A stretch of 64,000 nucleotides of DNA from Piscicola geometra (lineage: Eukaryota > Annelida > Clitellata > Hirudinida > Piscicolidae): assembly GCA_943735955.1 (NCBI GenBank), contig OX030970.1:5240869-5304868 (forward strand), read 5' to 3'. A program made the translations under genes and the position numbers. Positions 12,503 to 23,997 of this stretch are shown in pieces (position 1 is the stretch's first letter; the number at the start of each line of letters is the position of its first letter). The notes under the pieces are model-generated. The model searched no databases. It worked only from the letters and a program-made list of their open reading frames with translations, and was not told where the DNA came from.

Positions 12503-15500
12503 ATGTCTGATCTACAAAAAGAAATGCAAGAATGCTTTGGAAGCACAAATCTTTACGCCATTCTCAAACTTAAAAAGAATGCTACCGCATCTGAAGGTAA
12601 AAATGATTCTGAACTTTTGGTTTAGTTGAAAAATCTCATTTAAAATTTCATTTTCATTTATTAAAATCAACGAATATAATTCTTAAATAATCAAGATTCG
12701 CCTAGAATTTTTCATGGAAATCGACTGTGTTAAAAATGCTTTTTTTGTTTGTAAAAATATAAGATAAAACTTCAAAAATCGGAAAAAATTCATTTTCACT
12801 TTAATAAAATAACTTTTATTATTTAAAAATAATCAAAGAATATTTACTAAAAGTTCTAGTCTAAAACTGCCCAAACCCACCATGGCAGTTCGTAAGGCAT
12901 ACTACCGCCTCTCAGTGGAGACCCACCCTGACAAGGTAGCGGAGGAGGAGAAAGAGGAGGCGACCAGACGCTTCCAGGCCCTCAGCAGGATCTATAGTGT
13001 CCTATCAGATGCCTGCCTAAGGGCCTCCTATGACGAGACAGGTGTGTGTTTGTGTGGGGGTATGTGTGTGTATGTGTGTTATGTCAAACATTTTTAACAC
13101 TTGAGATGAGTCTTGTTCACTTTTAAAGCAACTCCATGATTATAAACATTACACATTCAATCCAAACCCCAATTCCCTCAACATAGCGACATCCCACAAC
13201 AACCACAGGCTCGTTGGGCGATGGAGACGACGCCACCACCTTAGTGAAAAGGGACTGGGTGGCGTACTGGAGACAGGTGTTTCCGTCGGTCTCGACTGAA
13301 TCGCTCCTCTCGTTCGAGGCGAAGTACAAGCACTCCGACGAGGAGAAGGAGGACCTCATCAAGTCAGCATGATTTGTCCTCGCTCTATTGTCCTTGTTGT
13401 TGTTGTTGTTATCATTGCTATTATATTTATTGTTCTTGTCAAGGTGTTTTCTGTCTGCTTTCTACTACTGTTATCATTTTTGTTCTTGTTGAGTTGGTGC
13501 TTTAGTCTGCTTGCAAGTTGTTGTCATGTGCGATTGTTCTTATGGCAATGAGGTGCCACATCATCATCTCATTGCATTCATTATGTTCCTTCATGGAAGT
13601 TCTCTGCTGCTGTTATACAAGCGCTTCCTCACATACTTACTGGCTTCCTTCCTTTCTGACACCACCCCTACACATTTCTAAACACCAACATCACACCACA
13701 TTCAACCACTCTTCATCCTCCTACACACAACACATAAGAACTGACCCTTCACACACCACACCTAACCATTCTTCCTCATCCTCTTTTCACCACTCCTAAT
13801 CACCTCCTGCCCACCACACCTAACCACCTCCTGCCCACCACACCTATTCATAATCCACCACTCTTTCCCATTATACCTAATCCTCCTCCACCATCTCCTA
13901 CGACACAAACCACACTTAGCCACACCACACCAGCACACACAGAGGCACACCACACTTAGCCACACCACACCAGCACACACAGAGGCACACCACACTTAGC
14001 CACACCACACCAGCACACACAGAGGCACACCACACTTAACCACACCAGCACACACAGAGGCACACCACACTTAGCCACACCAGCACACACAGAGGCACAC
14101 CACACTTAGCCACACCACACCAGCACACACAGAGGCACACCACACTTAGCCACACCAGCACACACAGAGGCACACCACACTTAACCACACCAGCACACAC
14201 AGAGGCACACCACACTTAGCCACACCACACCAGCACACACAGAGGCACACCACACTTAGCCACACCACACCAGCACACACAGAGGCACACCACACTTAGC
14301 CACACCACACCAGCACACACAGAGGCACACCACACTTAACCACACCAGCACACACAGAGGCACACCACACTTAGCCACACCAGCACACACAGAGGCACAC
14401 CACACTTAGCCACACCACACCAGCACACACAGAGGCACACCACACTTAGCCACACCAGCACACACAGAGGCACACCACACTTAGCCACACCAGCACACAC
14501 AGAGGCACACCACACTGGCACACAGGGCGTACACAGAGCACAAGGGCGACATGGATGGCGTCACTCGTGCGATGTTGTGCTGCAGTGTCCTGGACGACGA
14601 GCCTCGCTACCACGCGATCATCACAGACCTCATCAAGGAGGGAAAGCTGCCCGACTTGCCTGCCTTCTCGCAGGAGCCCGCCAAGAAGAAGAAGGCGAGG
14701 ATTGCCAAGGTGGGTTGAGGTGGAGTGGTGGTGGTGGAGTGGTGGTGCAGTGGTGGTGGTGCAGTGGTGGAGTGGTGGTGCAGTGGTGGTGGTGGTGGTG
14801 GTGCAGTGGTGGTGCAGTGGTGGTGGTGGTGGCGGTGGAGTGGTGGTGGTGCAGTGGTTTTTGGTAGTGTGTTTTTTTATTATTTATGTGTAGTCATGAT
14901 TATAGTATGGGAGGTGATGTGATAGTAGAGGTTATGGTTATAGTGGTGGAGTATAGTATAGTGGGGGAGTGGTTGTTAGTGGTCAAGATGATAATAGTGG
15001 AGATGATGATGATAGTAGTGGAGGTTATGATAGAGATTGTGTAACTTTTCTAAGGAGAGCAACCTTTCGGGTTTAGGTTCTTGCGAGGCAACAATCCGAA
15101 TTTAAATTGGTGAATAAATTAATGTTTACAAATAAATGTTGGTTTATATTTGAAATGTTGAATTCATTTTCAAGATTTTCATTTGGACACACAGGCAGAG
15201 AAGGAGAAGAAGGAGGCGGAGAAGATGAAGAAGAAGGAAGGAGGAGGGGAAGGTTTGGAGGAGATGATGGCGAAGAAGAGGAAGGCGAGGGAGGAGGAGA
15301 AGTTCCTCGAGGCCCTCGAGGACAAGTATGCAGGCAAGAAGGCTGGCAAGAAAGGAAAAGAGAAGGTGGTGGTTGAGGAGGAGAAGAAGGAAGAAGAAGA
15401 GGAGGAGGAGGAGAAGAAAGGAAAGGATTTGAAGAAGGAGGAGAATGGAGAGGTGAGTGCTGCTCCTGGGAAGGGAAAGGCGAAGAAGAAAGAGAAGAAG

Positions 15501-16181
15501 ACTGAAAAAGAGGAAGACGCTGAGGAAGAAGAGAAGGTGGTAAAAGAAACTGCAAAGAAAGAAGACAAAAAGACTGCCAAGAAAGCAGACAAAGGAACTG
15601 CAAAGAAAGCAGACAAAGAAACTGCAAAGGAAGAAAAAGAGACTTCTAAAAAATTAGACAGAGAAACTACTAAAAAGGCAGACAAAGAGGCTGCCAAGAA
15701 AGGAGACAAAGGAACTGCTAAGAAAGTAGACAAAGAGTCTGAAAAGGAAGAAAAAAAAGAAACTGCAGATGAAGAAGACGAAAAAACTGCCAAAAAAACA
15801 GACAAAGAGACCGCAAAAAAGGAGAAAAAAGGCGCTAAAGTAGTGAAAGAGATAGTTGAAAAGGAGAACAAGAAGGAGGCGCAAGGAGAAAAGAAAGCAG
15901 TTGCCAAGAAGATGGAAGGAGGAAAGAAGGATGCTGCAAGTGGAGGAGAAGAAGGGAGGGATGGAAAGAAGGAGGAGCAAGTGGCTAAAGGAAAGAAGGG
16001 AGAGAAGGCAGGAAAAGAAAAAGAGATGGACGGAAGGAAGGAAGAAGGTAAAGGGAAGAAGCAGGCAAGCAAGAAGAGGAAGAGTGAGGGAGAGGATGGA
16101 GAAGGGGCAGTGAAGAAGTTGAAGATGCAGGCAGAGAATGCAAGTGCTGTGGGAAGTAGGACGAGGAGTAGGAAGGTCTAA
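12503..16181 (+). CDS. DNAJC9: DnaJ homolog subfamily C member 9 (J-domain histone co-chaperone), 5 exons
   Basis: Exons: 12503-12596, 12889-13041, 13209-13362, 14526-14709, 15195-16181. All junctions are GT-AG and phases are consistent, giving a 523-residue protein. Residues ~16-83 are a J domain with the HPD motif (ETHPDKV) that stimulates Hsp70. The next part follows the DNAJC9 family: DWVAYWRQVFP in the linker, KGDMD in the helical region, then a basic coiled coil ending EALEDKYAG near residue 242. Vertebrate DNAJC9 (about 260 aa) acts as a nuclear H3-H4 chaperone that recruits Hsp70. Odd here is a further ~280 residues of almost pure Lys/Glu/Asp/Ala/Thr, with repeats like ETAKKADK, and a basic nuclear-signal-like end (KKRKSEG, KKLK, RTRSRK). 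The start codon is chosen because it opens the first exon directly ahead of the J domain. Confidence 0.93.
13042..13085 (+). repeat. GT-rich run at the DNAJC9 exon 2 donor
   Basis: The intron begins GTGTGTGTTTGTGTGG and continues as imperfect GT repeats, so the microsatellite includes the 5' splice site itself. Confidence 0.7.
13900..14519. repeat. 30-35-bp minisatellite ending at the DNAJC9 exon 4 acceptor
   Basis: The unit alternates between about 30 and 35 bp around CACCAGCACACACAGAGG, CACACCACACTTAGCCACAC. It runs to the 3' splice site at 14525, and the acceptor CACACAG matches the CACACAG in every unit. Each copy therefore carries a decoy 3' splice site. Confidence 0.93.
14716..14862. 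repeat. GTGGTG-rich repeat in DNAJC9 intron 4
   Basis: Imperfect GTGGTGGAG/GTGGTGCAG repeats start a few bases after the exon 4 donor (14710). Gly/Val/Trp-rich open frames here are spurious. Confidence 0.9.
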
Positions 16182-16214
<33 letters not shown>

Positions 16215-16260
16215 GGTGGGTGTGTGTTTATATGTGTGTGTGTGAGTATCTGTGTGCGTT
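16182..16260. repeat. GT/GGGT repeat in DNAJC9 3' UTR
   Basis: GTGTGTGT then GTGGGTGGGTGGG directly after the stop codon. Confidence 0.85.
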
Positions 16261-16361
16261 TGTGGGACTTGTGTGGTTTCGAACATCAACACTACAAACA
16301 TCTAGTATCATTTGCTACTTGCACCATCAGGACCTCATTAACTTTTCAGTGTCTTTGTTCA

Positions 16362-16367
16362 AATAAA
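16362..16367 (+). terminator. DNAJC9 poly(A) signal
   Basis: AATAAA about 180 bp past the stop codon, followed by a T-rich stretch near 16395. Confidence 0.6.
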
Positions 16368-16820
16368 TATTCACTGAATTTAATAGTCGAATCTGCTTTG
16401 TTGCTCTTCAAATTATATAGATAGCATTTTTGTCAAGTATCGATATGGGCCTGGTAAAAGGTTCAGGTTGTTACATATCTTTATTAAAAGTTTCATTTAA
16501 AGTTTGAATAATTCTGTGTTGATAAGGATGTTCGAAAAGTCGACTGGCCTATTGTTGTTTTATGAGTTCACGCAGCTCCGCTTGCGAAGTGTTTTAATGA
16601 TTGATTAATTGATGGGCTAAATAAACCCGAAACTACTTTTTTGCACCCTTTCATCAACCAACCAACCATCTTTGCTGCAACCAACCAACCATCTTTGCTG
16701 CAACCACATTTGGCATTCCAAATTAATTAATTTTCTAAACTACAAAACCATTTAAATCAGTAAAAGTAAGCCATTTTTGAAATATTCAAGGAAATAATCA
16801 GAAATTAGTGTACTTTGTGA

Positions 16821-17265
16821 GAAAAATAATCTTAAATTATTGAATTTTAATATGAAAATAATTTTAAATTAGTGAATTTTAATATGAAAATAATCTTAAA
16901 TTAGTGAATTTTAATATGAAAATAATCTTAAATTAGTGAATTTCAATATGAAAATAATCTTAAATTAGTGAATTTTAATATGAAAATAATCTTAAATTAG
17001 TGAATTTTAATATGAAAATAATCTTAAATTAGTGAATTTTAATATGAAAATAATCTTAAATTAGTGAATTTTAATATGAAAATAATCTTAAATTAGTGAA
17101 TTTTAATATGAAAATAATCTTAAATTAGTGAATTTTAATATGAAAATAATCTTAAATTAGTGAATTTTAATATGAAAATAATCTTAAATTAGTGAATTTT
17201 AATATGAAAATAATCTTAAATTAGTGAATTTTAATATGAAAATAATCTTAAATTAGTGAATTTTG
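16821..17265. repeat. 32-bp AT-rich minisatellite, about 14 copies
   Basis: The unit is built from GAATTTTAATATGAAAATAA followed by TCTTAAATTAGT. Copies are nearly identical. Confidence 0.95.
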
Positions 17266-17600
17266 TTTAATGTTTAATAATCTTGAGAAATGTGAAAAAT
17301 ACTCATGAAAAGAGCTCAATGAACATAAACCCACCTATATTCTCACTATTTTAACAAAGCAAATCTTCTATGATGAATTTACTTCAAATGAAGTAGCAAA
17401 AGTTTTAAGCATTAAAAAACTTTTCAAAATTAACTATTTAGCTTTGACAAGATATTTCAAAGAACACAACTTCAAAGTAAATTGCGAGACAAATAACTGA
17501 TTTTGAGTTAGTGAATAAATTTATAATCTACATTATTTAATGAATAAATTGAAAAAATCAAAGTTTTAAGATTCTTGTTTTCTAATTTTTTTGAGCTTGA
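17266..17600. other. AT-rich spacer
   Basis: No gene or repeat recognised. Confidence 0.45.
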
Positions 17601-17603
17601 GTC

Positions 17604-17735
17604 ATGTGTAGAAGATTCGTTCTGAAGACAGTTTTTCCTTCATCTGCAGAGCTCATCTGCCTGGTGAAGTAGGTAGCCAGTGGGAGCTTGCAAGCTTTGC
17701 ACTAGTACTCAATCTGAAGCCCTAACACTTCTTCT
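17604..17735 (-). mobile_element. Module M of the composite retroposon family (minus copy)
   Basis: This ~130-bp block (motifs TCATCTGCAGAGCTCATCTG, GAAGTAGGTAGCCAGTGGG) recurs on the plus strand at 22728-22880, 23465-23770 and 30262-30420, and on the minus strand twice at 62255-62550. It shows no coding constraint. Confidence 0.8.
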
Positions 17736-17739
17736 TCTA

Positions 17740-18829
17740 GATTATTCATGTCTTATTTGTCAAGGAATGATCGCAGCAAACCAATGTTTCTATCCATGAA
17801 AATCTCTTCTTTTATCCAATTCTATCCAAGAGTCTTGATGTTGACTGCATTGAGTTAGGCTTCTCTGACCACAAACTGTTGGTTTGGGAGTGTCAACTGC
17901 CCAAGCCTCTTCTTGTGTACAAAAAAACTTCTAGTAGACGCTGGAAACTCTTGGAACAGAGTTTGCTCTACAGGTTCGACTGTCTCCACTCTCGTCTAGC
18001 ACTGACCTTGATGTAGATTCAGCTCCACTTTGACTAGCATTCTTGATAAGTTGATTCCTCTTAATACTGTTAGAGTGCACCAGAGGCCTTCGGATCCCTG
18101 GTTTGACCATGAGTGTCGCGCCTCTAAACGCCTTAAGAGAAGTCTCGAGAGAAGCTACAGTAAGTCAAAAAACGAGCAAGCACGTACTGCCTGGGTCAAG
18201 CAGTTGAAAGTTTACAAGAGTCTGTGCAGACGTAAACGAGAGCAGTTTTGGAACTTGAAGCTTTCTCAGTCCAAAGGGAATTCAGCTGATATTTGCAAAC
18301 TCATCAATAGCATCGCGGGCAGAAGTAAGACGTCGTCAGTTTCAGGCATCAGTGCCGATGACTATCACGCACACCTCACAGAGAAAGTTGTGTCGGCGAG
18401 AAGGTCAATCAATGCCCAAGATGACTCAACATTTTCATTCTGCGAGCACGGGCTCAGTTTGAATGGGTTCAGCATAGTCGACGATGAAGAAGTAGTTAGG
18501 GCTATTCAAGGGCTTCCGAATAAGCAGTGTTCGAATGACTCGGTACCTACATGGCGGTTGAAAGAGATATCTGGAATAATTGCTCCTTTTTTAGTGAGCT
18601 TATTCAACAGGTCTTTTTCGGCAGACAGGGTTCCGAAGTCTTTCAAGTCGGCCTACATCACGCCACTGCTTAAGAAGCCGAGTCTTAAACTCACTGAAAC
18701 TTCGTCCTACAGGCCTATTTCAAATTTGAGGGTGTTGTCCAAACTCATGGAAAGATTAGTTCTCCCCAGAATGGTCAACTACCTCGCAGAATTTCATCTT
18801 TTCCTTCTTTTGTAGTCAGCCTACCGTCA
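17740..18829 (+). pseudogene. LINE A (L2/CR1-like), 5' part: endonuclease end and RT start
   Basis: The plus strand encodes the end of an AP-endonuclease domain (GFSDHKLLVW near 17850). An open stretch at 18030-18815 follows with a basic linker and the RT entry motifs (SYRPISNLRVLSKLMERLV). It breaks at 18825-18829 inside the SAYR motif, where other LINEs are inserted, and resumes at 22342 with HHSTETA. One in-frame TAG lies just before the break. The element is dead. Confidence 0.82.
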
Positions 18830-21482
18830 ATCAATCAATCAATCACTAATGATTTGTATAGCGCCCTTTCTAAGTAAACAAAAGCGCTCAGCCATCACAT
18901 CTTGAACAAGTACGTCTTCAGGCCTCGACGGAAAGTTATGAGTGACTTAGTTGAAACTAAAGAAGAAGGTAAAAAATTCAATTAAAGAGGACCACAGTTA
19001 GAAAAAGAACGTTTAGCAAAAGAGTATTTAACTGGAAAACGAAAAGAACGCTTAAAGGTGGATGATCTTAGACCAGATTTAGGGGGTTGTTTAATTAGAT
19101 TTTTAAGATAAAATGGAGCATTACAGTTATGAATTTTAAACATATTTAGGCATATTTTAAAAGTCACTCTAGATCTCAAAGGTAACCTATGTAACAAATG
19201 AAGATAAAGAGAAATGTGAGAAAACTTAGGAGCACGAGCAACAAGACGAGCAGCACAGTTAAAGGTTTTATTTAGAGGAGCTAAAGTAGTATTAGGGAGA
19301 CCATAGTAAAGAGAGTTGCAATAATCAATCCTGGAGAGAACTAGAGAAGATACAAGAAGTTGCAAAGTAGGATCATCGAGAAAAAGAAGAAGCTGTTTAA
19401 TTCGATGAATGTGGAAGTAACAAGATTTAGAGACATATAGAATTTGAGGAGCTAAAGACAAGTTAGAATCGAAAAGAAAACCAAGGCTACGAATGGAAGA
19501 TGAAGGGTTTAGAGATAGTGAAGAGGGGGGAGGCAAAACTAAAGAAGGAAGAGATAGTAAAGACTTTGATTTTTTATTGAAATATATGAGTTCGAATTTG
19601 TCCGGATTAAGTTTGAGCAACATAGAAGAAGCCCAAGAGATTATAGATTGATGACAGTAAGGTCAAGGGAAGAGTCAGTGAAAGATGTATAAATATAGGA
19701 GTCGTCAACATAAATTTGACTGTTCAAAGAAGATGAAGAAATAATATTAGGTAGTTCCGAGGTATAGAGAATAAAAAGTAAGGGACCAAGGATTGAGCCC
19801 TGTGAAACACCATAAGATAAAGAAACAGAAGAAGAACGAGAAGATTCAATTGATACATAGAAAGTTCGCTCAGAAAAGTAGGATTTAAGCCAGATAAGGG
19901 AGAATCCAGAAATATCAAAGGAATAATCTAAAACATTTAATAAAAGAGTATGATCGACAGTGTCAAAAGCAGATGAAAAGTCAAGGCATAAAATAAGAGT
20001 AGATGCATTAGAATCAGAAGTTAAAATAAGGTCATTATAGAGTTTAAGTAAAGCAGTTTCAGTGGAGTGGCCAGTTCTGAAACCAGATTGAGAAGAAGGA
20101 AGAAGTGAGTTTTTTACTAGATAAGGGATTAATTGTTGAGAAGTAACTTTTTCAAGGATCTTAGAAAGAAAGGAAAGGTTAGATACAGGTCTATAACTGG
20201 ATAAGGATGCAGGATCAAGAGAAGGCTTCTTAATTGTAGGAATAATAAAAGAAGATTTGAGGATAGAAGGAAATTTAGATGTAGAAAAAGATAAGTTGAC
20301 CAAATCTAGAACAATAGGATAGAATAAAAAAGAGAGTTCTTTAAAAAGGGTTGTAGGAATAAGATCTAGAGAACAAGAAGTGGGAGACATAGAATTAATT
20401 ATATTTGTAAGATGGTCCAATGTGACAGGAGAAAAGGATGATAATGATTCAGAAGTAAACTTAGTAAAAGATGGCTCAGGCCTATTATTAGACGAAGATC
20501 TAATATTAGATATTTTATTAGTTAGAAATTCAAGATAGTCATCAGGAGAAATAGATGGGAGAGGAGAGTTTTTATGTAAAAGTTTAGATAAAGAAGACCA
20601 CCTATTTTTAGAACTGGAGGAAGAGATAATAGAATTTCTTAAAAACGAAGAGTGTTTATTAAAAAAAGAGTGCGATAAGAAGAGAAACAATTTTGCCATT
20701 TATTCAAAGAGGATACAGAAAGAGTAGATCGATAAATTCGTTCATACTTGCGAACTAGTCGCTTAGAAGTCATGCACTCACAATCATACCACGGGGATTT
20801 TTTAGAGGAGAGACGATGCCGGAAAGTTTTAAATGGAGCAAAAGTATCTCAAAGAGATGATGGAGTAGGATTGAAATTATCCATAAAACTATCCACATCA
20901 GTAAAAGATTTAGAAGCAAAGTCAGAAGAAAGAAAGCATTTAGTAAAATTTATTTCATCCAAATTAGACCAAGCGCGCTTAACAATAGAAGAGGGGAAGT
21001 TAGAAAAAGGTTGAACAAGAGATAATTTAAAAGATATAAAGTAGTGGTCAGTAAAGTGGAGTGGAATAGATTTTAAATCATTAATTTTGCTATACTTAGA
21101 AGAAATTACAAAGTCAAGTGCATGAGTAGGAAAATTACAGTTTTGAGATAAATTAAAAAGAGAAATAATTTCAAAAAACTTAGCAACATTGAAATCAGAA
21201 GGTTTATAAGTAGAGATATTAAAGTCTCCAAGAATAAAAAATGGACAAGATAAAGAATAAAGGAATTCAGAGAGATTATGAAAATCATCTAAAAATTGAG
21301 GTAAGGAACTGTTAGGAGGTCTATGGATAGCAACTAAATTAAATTTAAAAGAAGAAAGTTTTACAATAGTATAAAGACATTCAAAGGATAAAAAGTGAAC
21401 AGAAGAGTCAACAGGGCGATGAAGCAGATTCATGCCAAGTTTCAGTTGAAATAAAAATGTCTAAAGAGTTAGAAGTAATTAG
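18830..21482 (-). mobile_element. LINE B copy 1 (L2-like), 5'-truncated
   Basis: On the minus strand: endonuclease domain 20849-21433 (LGDFNIS, and FTDHYFISF at the catalytic SDH position), RT 19641-20699 (SYRPVSNLSFLSKILEKV, LDFSSAFDTVDH, GVSQGSILGPLLF, and YVDDS at the catalytic box), and C-terminal domain 18982-19623. The frame breaks near 19640 and again before 20849. The 3' UTR carries GCGCTATACAAATCATTAG and ends in (TGAT)n at 18830, typical of L2-like elements. It lies inside LINE A. The YVDD box is intact but the frames are interrupted. Confidence 0.88.
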
Positions 21483-22341
21483 ATCAATTAATCAATCAAT
21501 CACTAATGATTTGTATAGCGTCCTTTACTAAGTGAACAAAAGCGCTCAGCCATCACGTCTTTAACAAGTACGCTTTCAGGCCTCGACGGAAAGTTATGAG
21601 TGACTTAGTTGAAGTTGGAGAAGAAGGTAAAGAATTCCACGTTTAGCAAAAGAGTGTTTAACTGGAAAACGAAAAGAACGCTTAAAGGTAGATGATCTTA
21701 GACCAGATTTAGGGGGTTGTTTAATTAGATTTTAAAAATAAATTGGAGCATTACAGTTATGAATTTTAAACATATTTAGGCATATTTTAATTTTTGGATC
21801 AGAGATATAGAGTGACTTGTTATTAAGTGATCTTGTGTTTTGGAGGCCAAGCTTTAAATTAGTATTTTTAGAGATAATATTATTGCAGTTAAATTAACTA
21901 TTAATATCATTATTTTTCATTAATATTATTATCAGAATTTTTATAAGTTAATTTATAAGATTTTTTTAAATAATAGAGTTTAATTTATAATTCAATTGTG
22001 TATTAGTAGTTTTATATAGGTTAGGATTAGGGTTAGAGAGAATAAGTTTTTCATTTTTTTTATAATGTCGAATAAATTTATGGTCTAAGATCTGTAAATT
22101 AAAAGCCCTTTGTCTTACACCACTTTTAGGAAGTTTAGCGAAAAAAGAGAGTTCAATGAAAAACTCCTAGAATACATAATAGAATGGAAATTAAGAAAAA
22201 AAAGCATGTATAAAAAAATTTAAATTAAAAAAAATACTATTCCACTCATAAAAACCGTCAAGCCATCAGCAATACTACGTTCAAAACAGCAACAACTGAG
22301 CGCCATGCCGCCATGATGGACGCTAAACCAAAAGACATCGT
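21483..22341 (-). mobile_element. LINE B copy 2, mostly 3' end and AT-rich remainder
   Basis: 21483-21790 repeats the LINE B 3' end (TGAT tail, GCGCTATACAAATCATTAG, C-terminal codons). Beyond that lies AT-rich sequence without recognisable codons to 22341. The motif CGTCA at 22342-22346 matches CGTCA at 18825-18829, so the pair of copies is bounded by a 5-bp direct repeat. Confidence 0.7.
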
Positions 22342-22493
22342 CGTCATCATTCGACAGAAACTGCCATTACCAAAGTCTTTTCAGAAATCCTTAGGGCAGC
22401 AGATGACGGTGAGCTTACATTGTTAGTTTTGCTTGATCTATCGGCAGCTTTCGATCTGGTAGATCATGCAACACTGCTCCGAAGACTGAACAT
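22342..22493 (+). pseudogene. LINE A continuation (RT motif A region)
   Basis: Encodes HHSTETAITKVFSEIL and LLDLSAAFDLVDHATLLRRL, the direct in-frame continuation of the segment that stops at 18829. It is cut at 22493 by the next retroposon. Confidence 0.85.
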
Positions 22494-23140
22494 TTTGGTT
22501 AGCAGCTGCCATCTTGGCAGCCGCTTTAACCGTTTAATAATTTTGTTAAATAGTTTGTCTTCTGATTCAATAATTTAATTTTTTCAAACTTCAAATAATA
22601 ATAATAATTATTATTCATATCTTTTATTGTTTTCTGGTTCTTAAAATTTGCCAAATCTTGCTCTCGGAATTAAAAACTTTAACCAATAACTGTCTAACGG
22701 ACTACAATAAAAACCTTTTTTAAAAGGAAGAAGTGCCAAGGCCTCAAATTGAGCACCAGTGCACAGCATGCAAGCACCCACTGGCTACCTACTTCACAAG
22801 GCAGTTGAGCTCTGCAGATGAAGGACAGACTGTCAGAACGAATCTTCTACACATGACTATGTTTATGTCTATTATCTATTGAAAACTGGTCTAACTCAAT
22901 GTCTTTAAAATTGAATCCAGTAAAATTTTAACTTATTTTTTTGATAAAAATTATAAACTAATTAATGATTCATGTGATTTTTCCTCTCATACTATTGTTC
23001 CAACTAATCATAGTTGTAGCTTAGGATTTATTTCTGACTCAAAGCTAACCTTATCAAACCAAATTCGATTTGTTCCTAAATCTTGCTATTTTCATCTCAG
23101 ACGTATTAGACAATTATTACCTTACTTATTTTATTAAACA
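22494..23140 (+). mobile_element. Composite LINE-derived retroposon E1
   Basis: Order: hairpin head (GGTTAGCAGCTGCC, TGGCAGCCGCTTTAACC), ~200 bp AT-rich, module M (22728-22880), then a C-terminal RT region (LGFISDSKLTLSNQ, KSCYFHLRRIRQLLPYL) with frame breaks. It stops where a 20-bp satellite begins, so its 3' end is missing. Confidence 0.78.
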
Positions 23141-23240
23141 CAATATAATTTTATTAAATACAATATAATTTTATTAAATACAATATAATTTTATTAAACA
23201 CAATATAATTTTATTAAATACAATATAATTTTATTAAATT
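23141..23240. repeat. 20-bp AT satellite, left block
   Basis: About 5 copies of ACAATATAATTTTATTAAAT, the unit of the large array at 23998-24822. Confidence 0.93.
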
Positions 23241-23242
23241 GA

Positions 23243-23997
23243 GATCTTTGGTTAGCAGCTGCCATCTTGGCAGCCGCTTTAACCGTAATGATTTTGTTAA
23301 ATAGTTTGTCTTCTTATCTAATAATTTAGTTTTTTTTAATTTCAAATAATTATAGTAATTATAATTTATATCTTTTCTTGTTTTCTGGTTTTAAATTTAT
23401 CTTGCTCTCGGAATCAAAATCCTCAACCAATAACTGTCTAACGGACTACAATAAAAACTGATTTTAAAAGGAAGAAGTGCCAAGGCCTCAAATTGAGCAC
23501 TAATGCACAGTTTGCAAGAACCCACTGGCTACCTACTTCACAAGGCAGATGAGCTCTGCAGATGAAGGACAGACTGTTAGAACGAATCTTCAATACATGA
23601 CTGTGTTTATGAAGAAGTGCCAGGGCCTCAATTTGAACACCAGTGCACAGCTTGCAAGCACCCACTGGCTACTTACTTCACAAGGCTAATGAGCTCTGCA
23701 GATGAAGGACAGACTGTCAGAACGAATCTTCTACACATGACTGTTTATATCTATTATCTATTGAAACTGATGTATTAGAGTCTAATTAGACAATTATTAC
23801 CTTACTTAGATGACCTTTCTTTAAAGATGTCCATATATTTAAAACTTATCACCTCCTTATTTAACTACTTCTATATCATTATTTACTTTTCGTACGGATC
23901 TGAAGACATATCTGTTTAACAAATTCATTTACCAGCGCTCTTGAATTTGAGGAAAGAGCGCTATAGAAATTGATTTGATTGATTGATTGATTGAAAT
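23243..23997 (+). mobile_element. Composite retroposon E2 (internally deleted)
   Basis: Hairpin head at 23252, module M twice in tandem (23465-23610 and 23610-23760), then a shortened RT C-terminal region and a 3' end AGAGCGCTATAGAAATTGAT followed by (GATT)n. Compared with the copy at 30041-30990 it lacks ~140 bp between AAAGATG and TCCATATATTT. The inverse copy at 62002-62575 shares this deletion. It lies between two blocks of the same satellite, so it probably inserted into the array. Confidence 0.82.

Noticed and set aside
15179..16301. Long minus-strand frames opposite DNAJC9 exon 5 (Ser/Phe/Leu-rich)
   Set aside because: They are the antisense of the Lys/Glu-rich tail, which joins the DNAJC9 exons in frame on the plus strand.
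22018..22040. Telomere-like GGTTAGGATTAGGGTTAG
   Set aside because: Only two to three imperfect units inside LINE-derived AT-rich DNA; no array.
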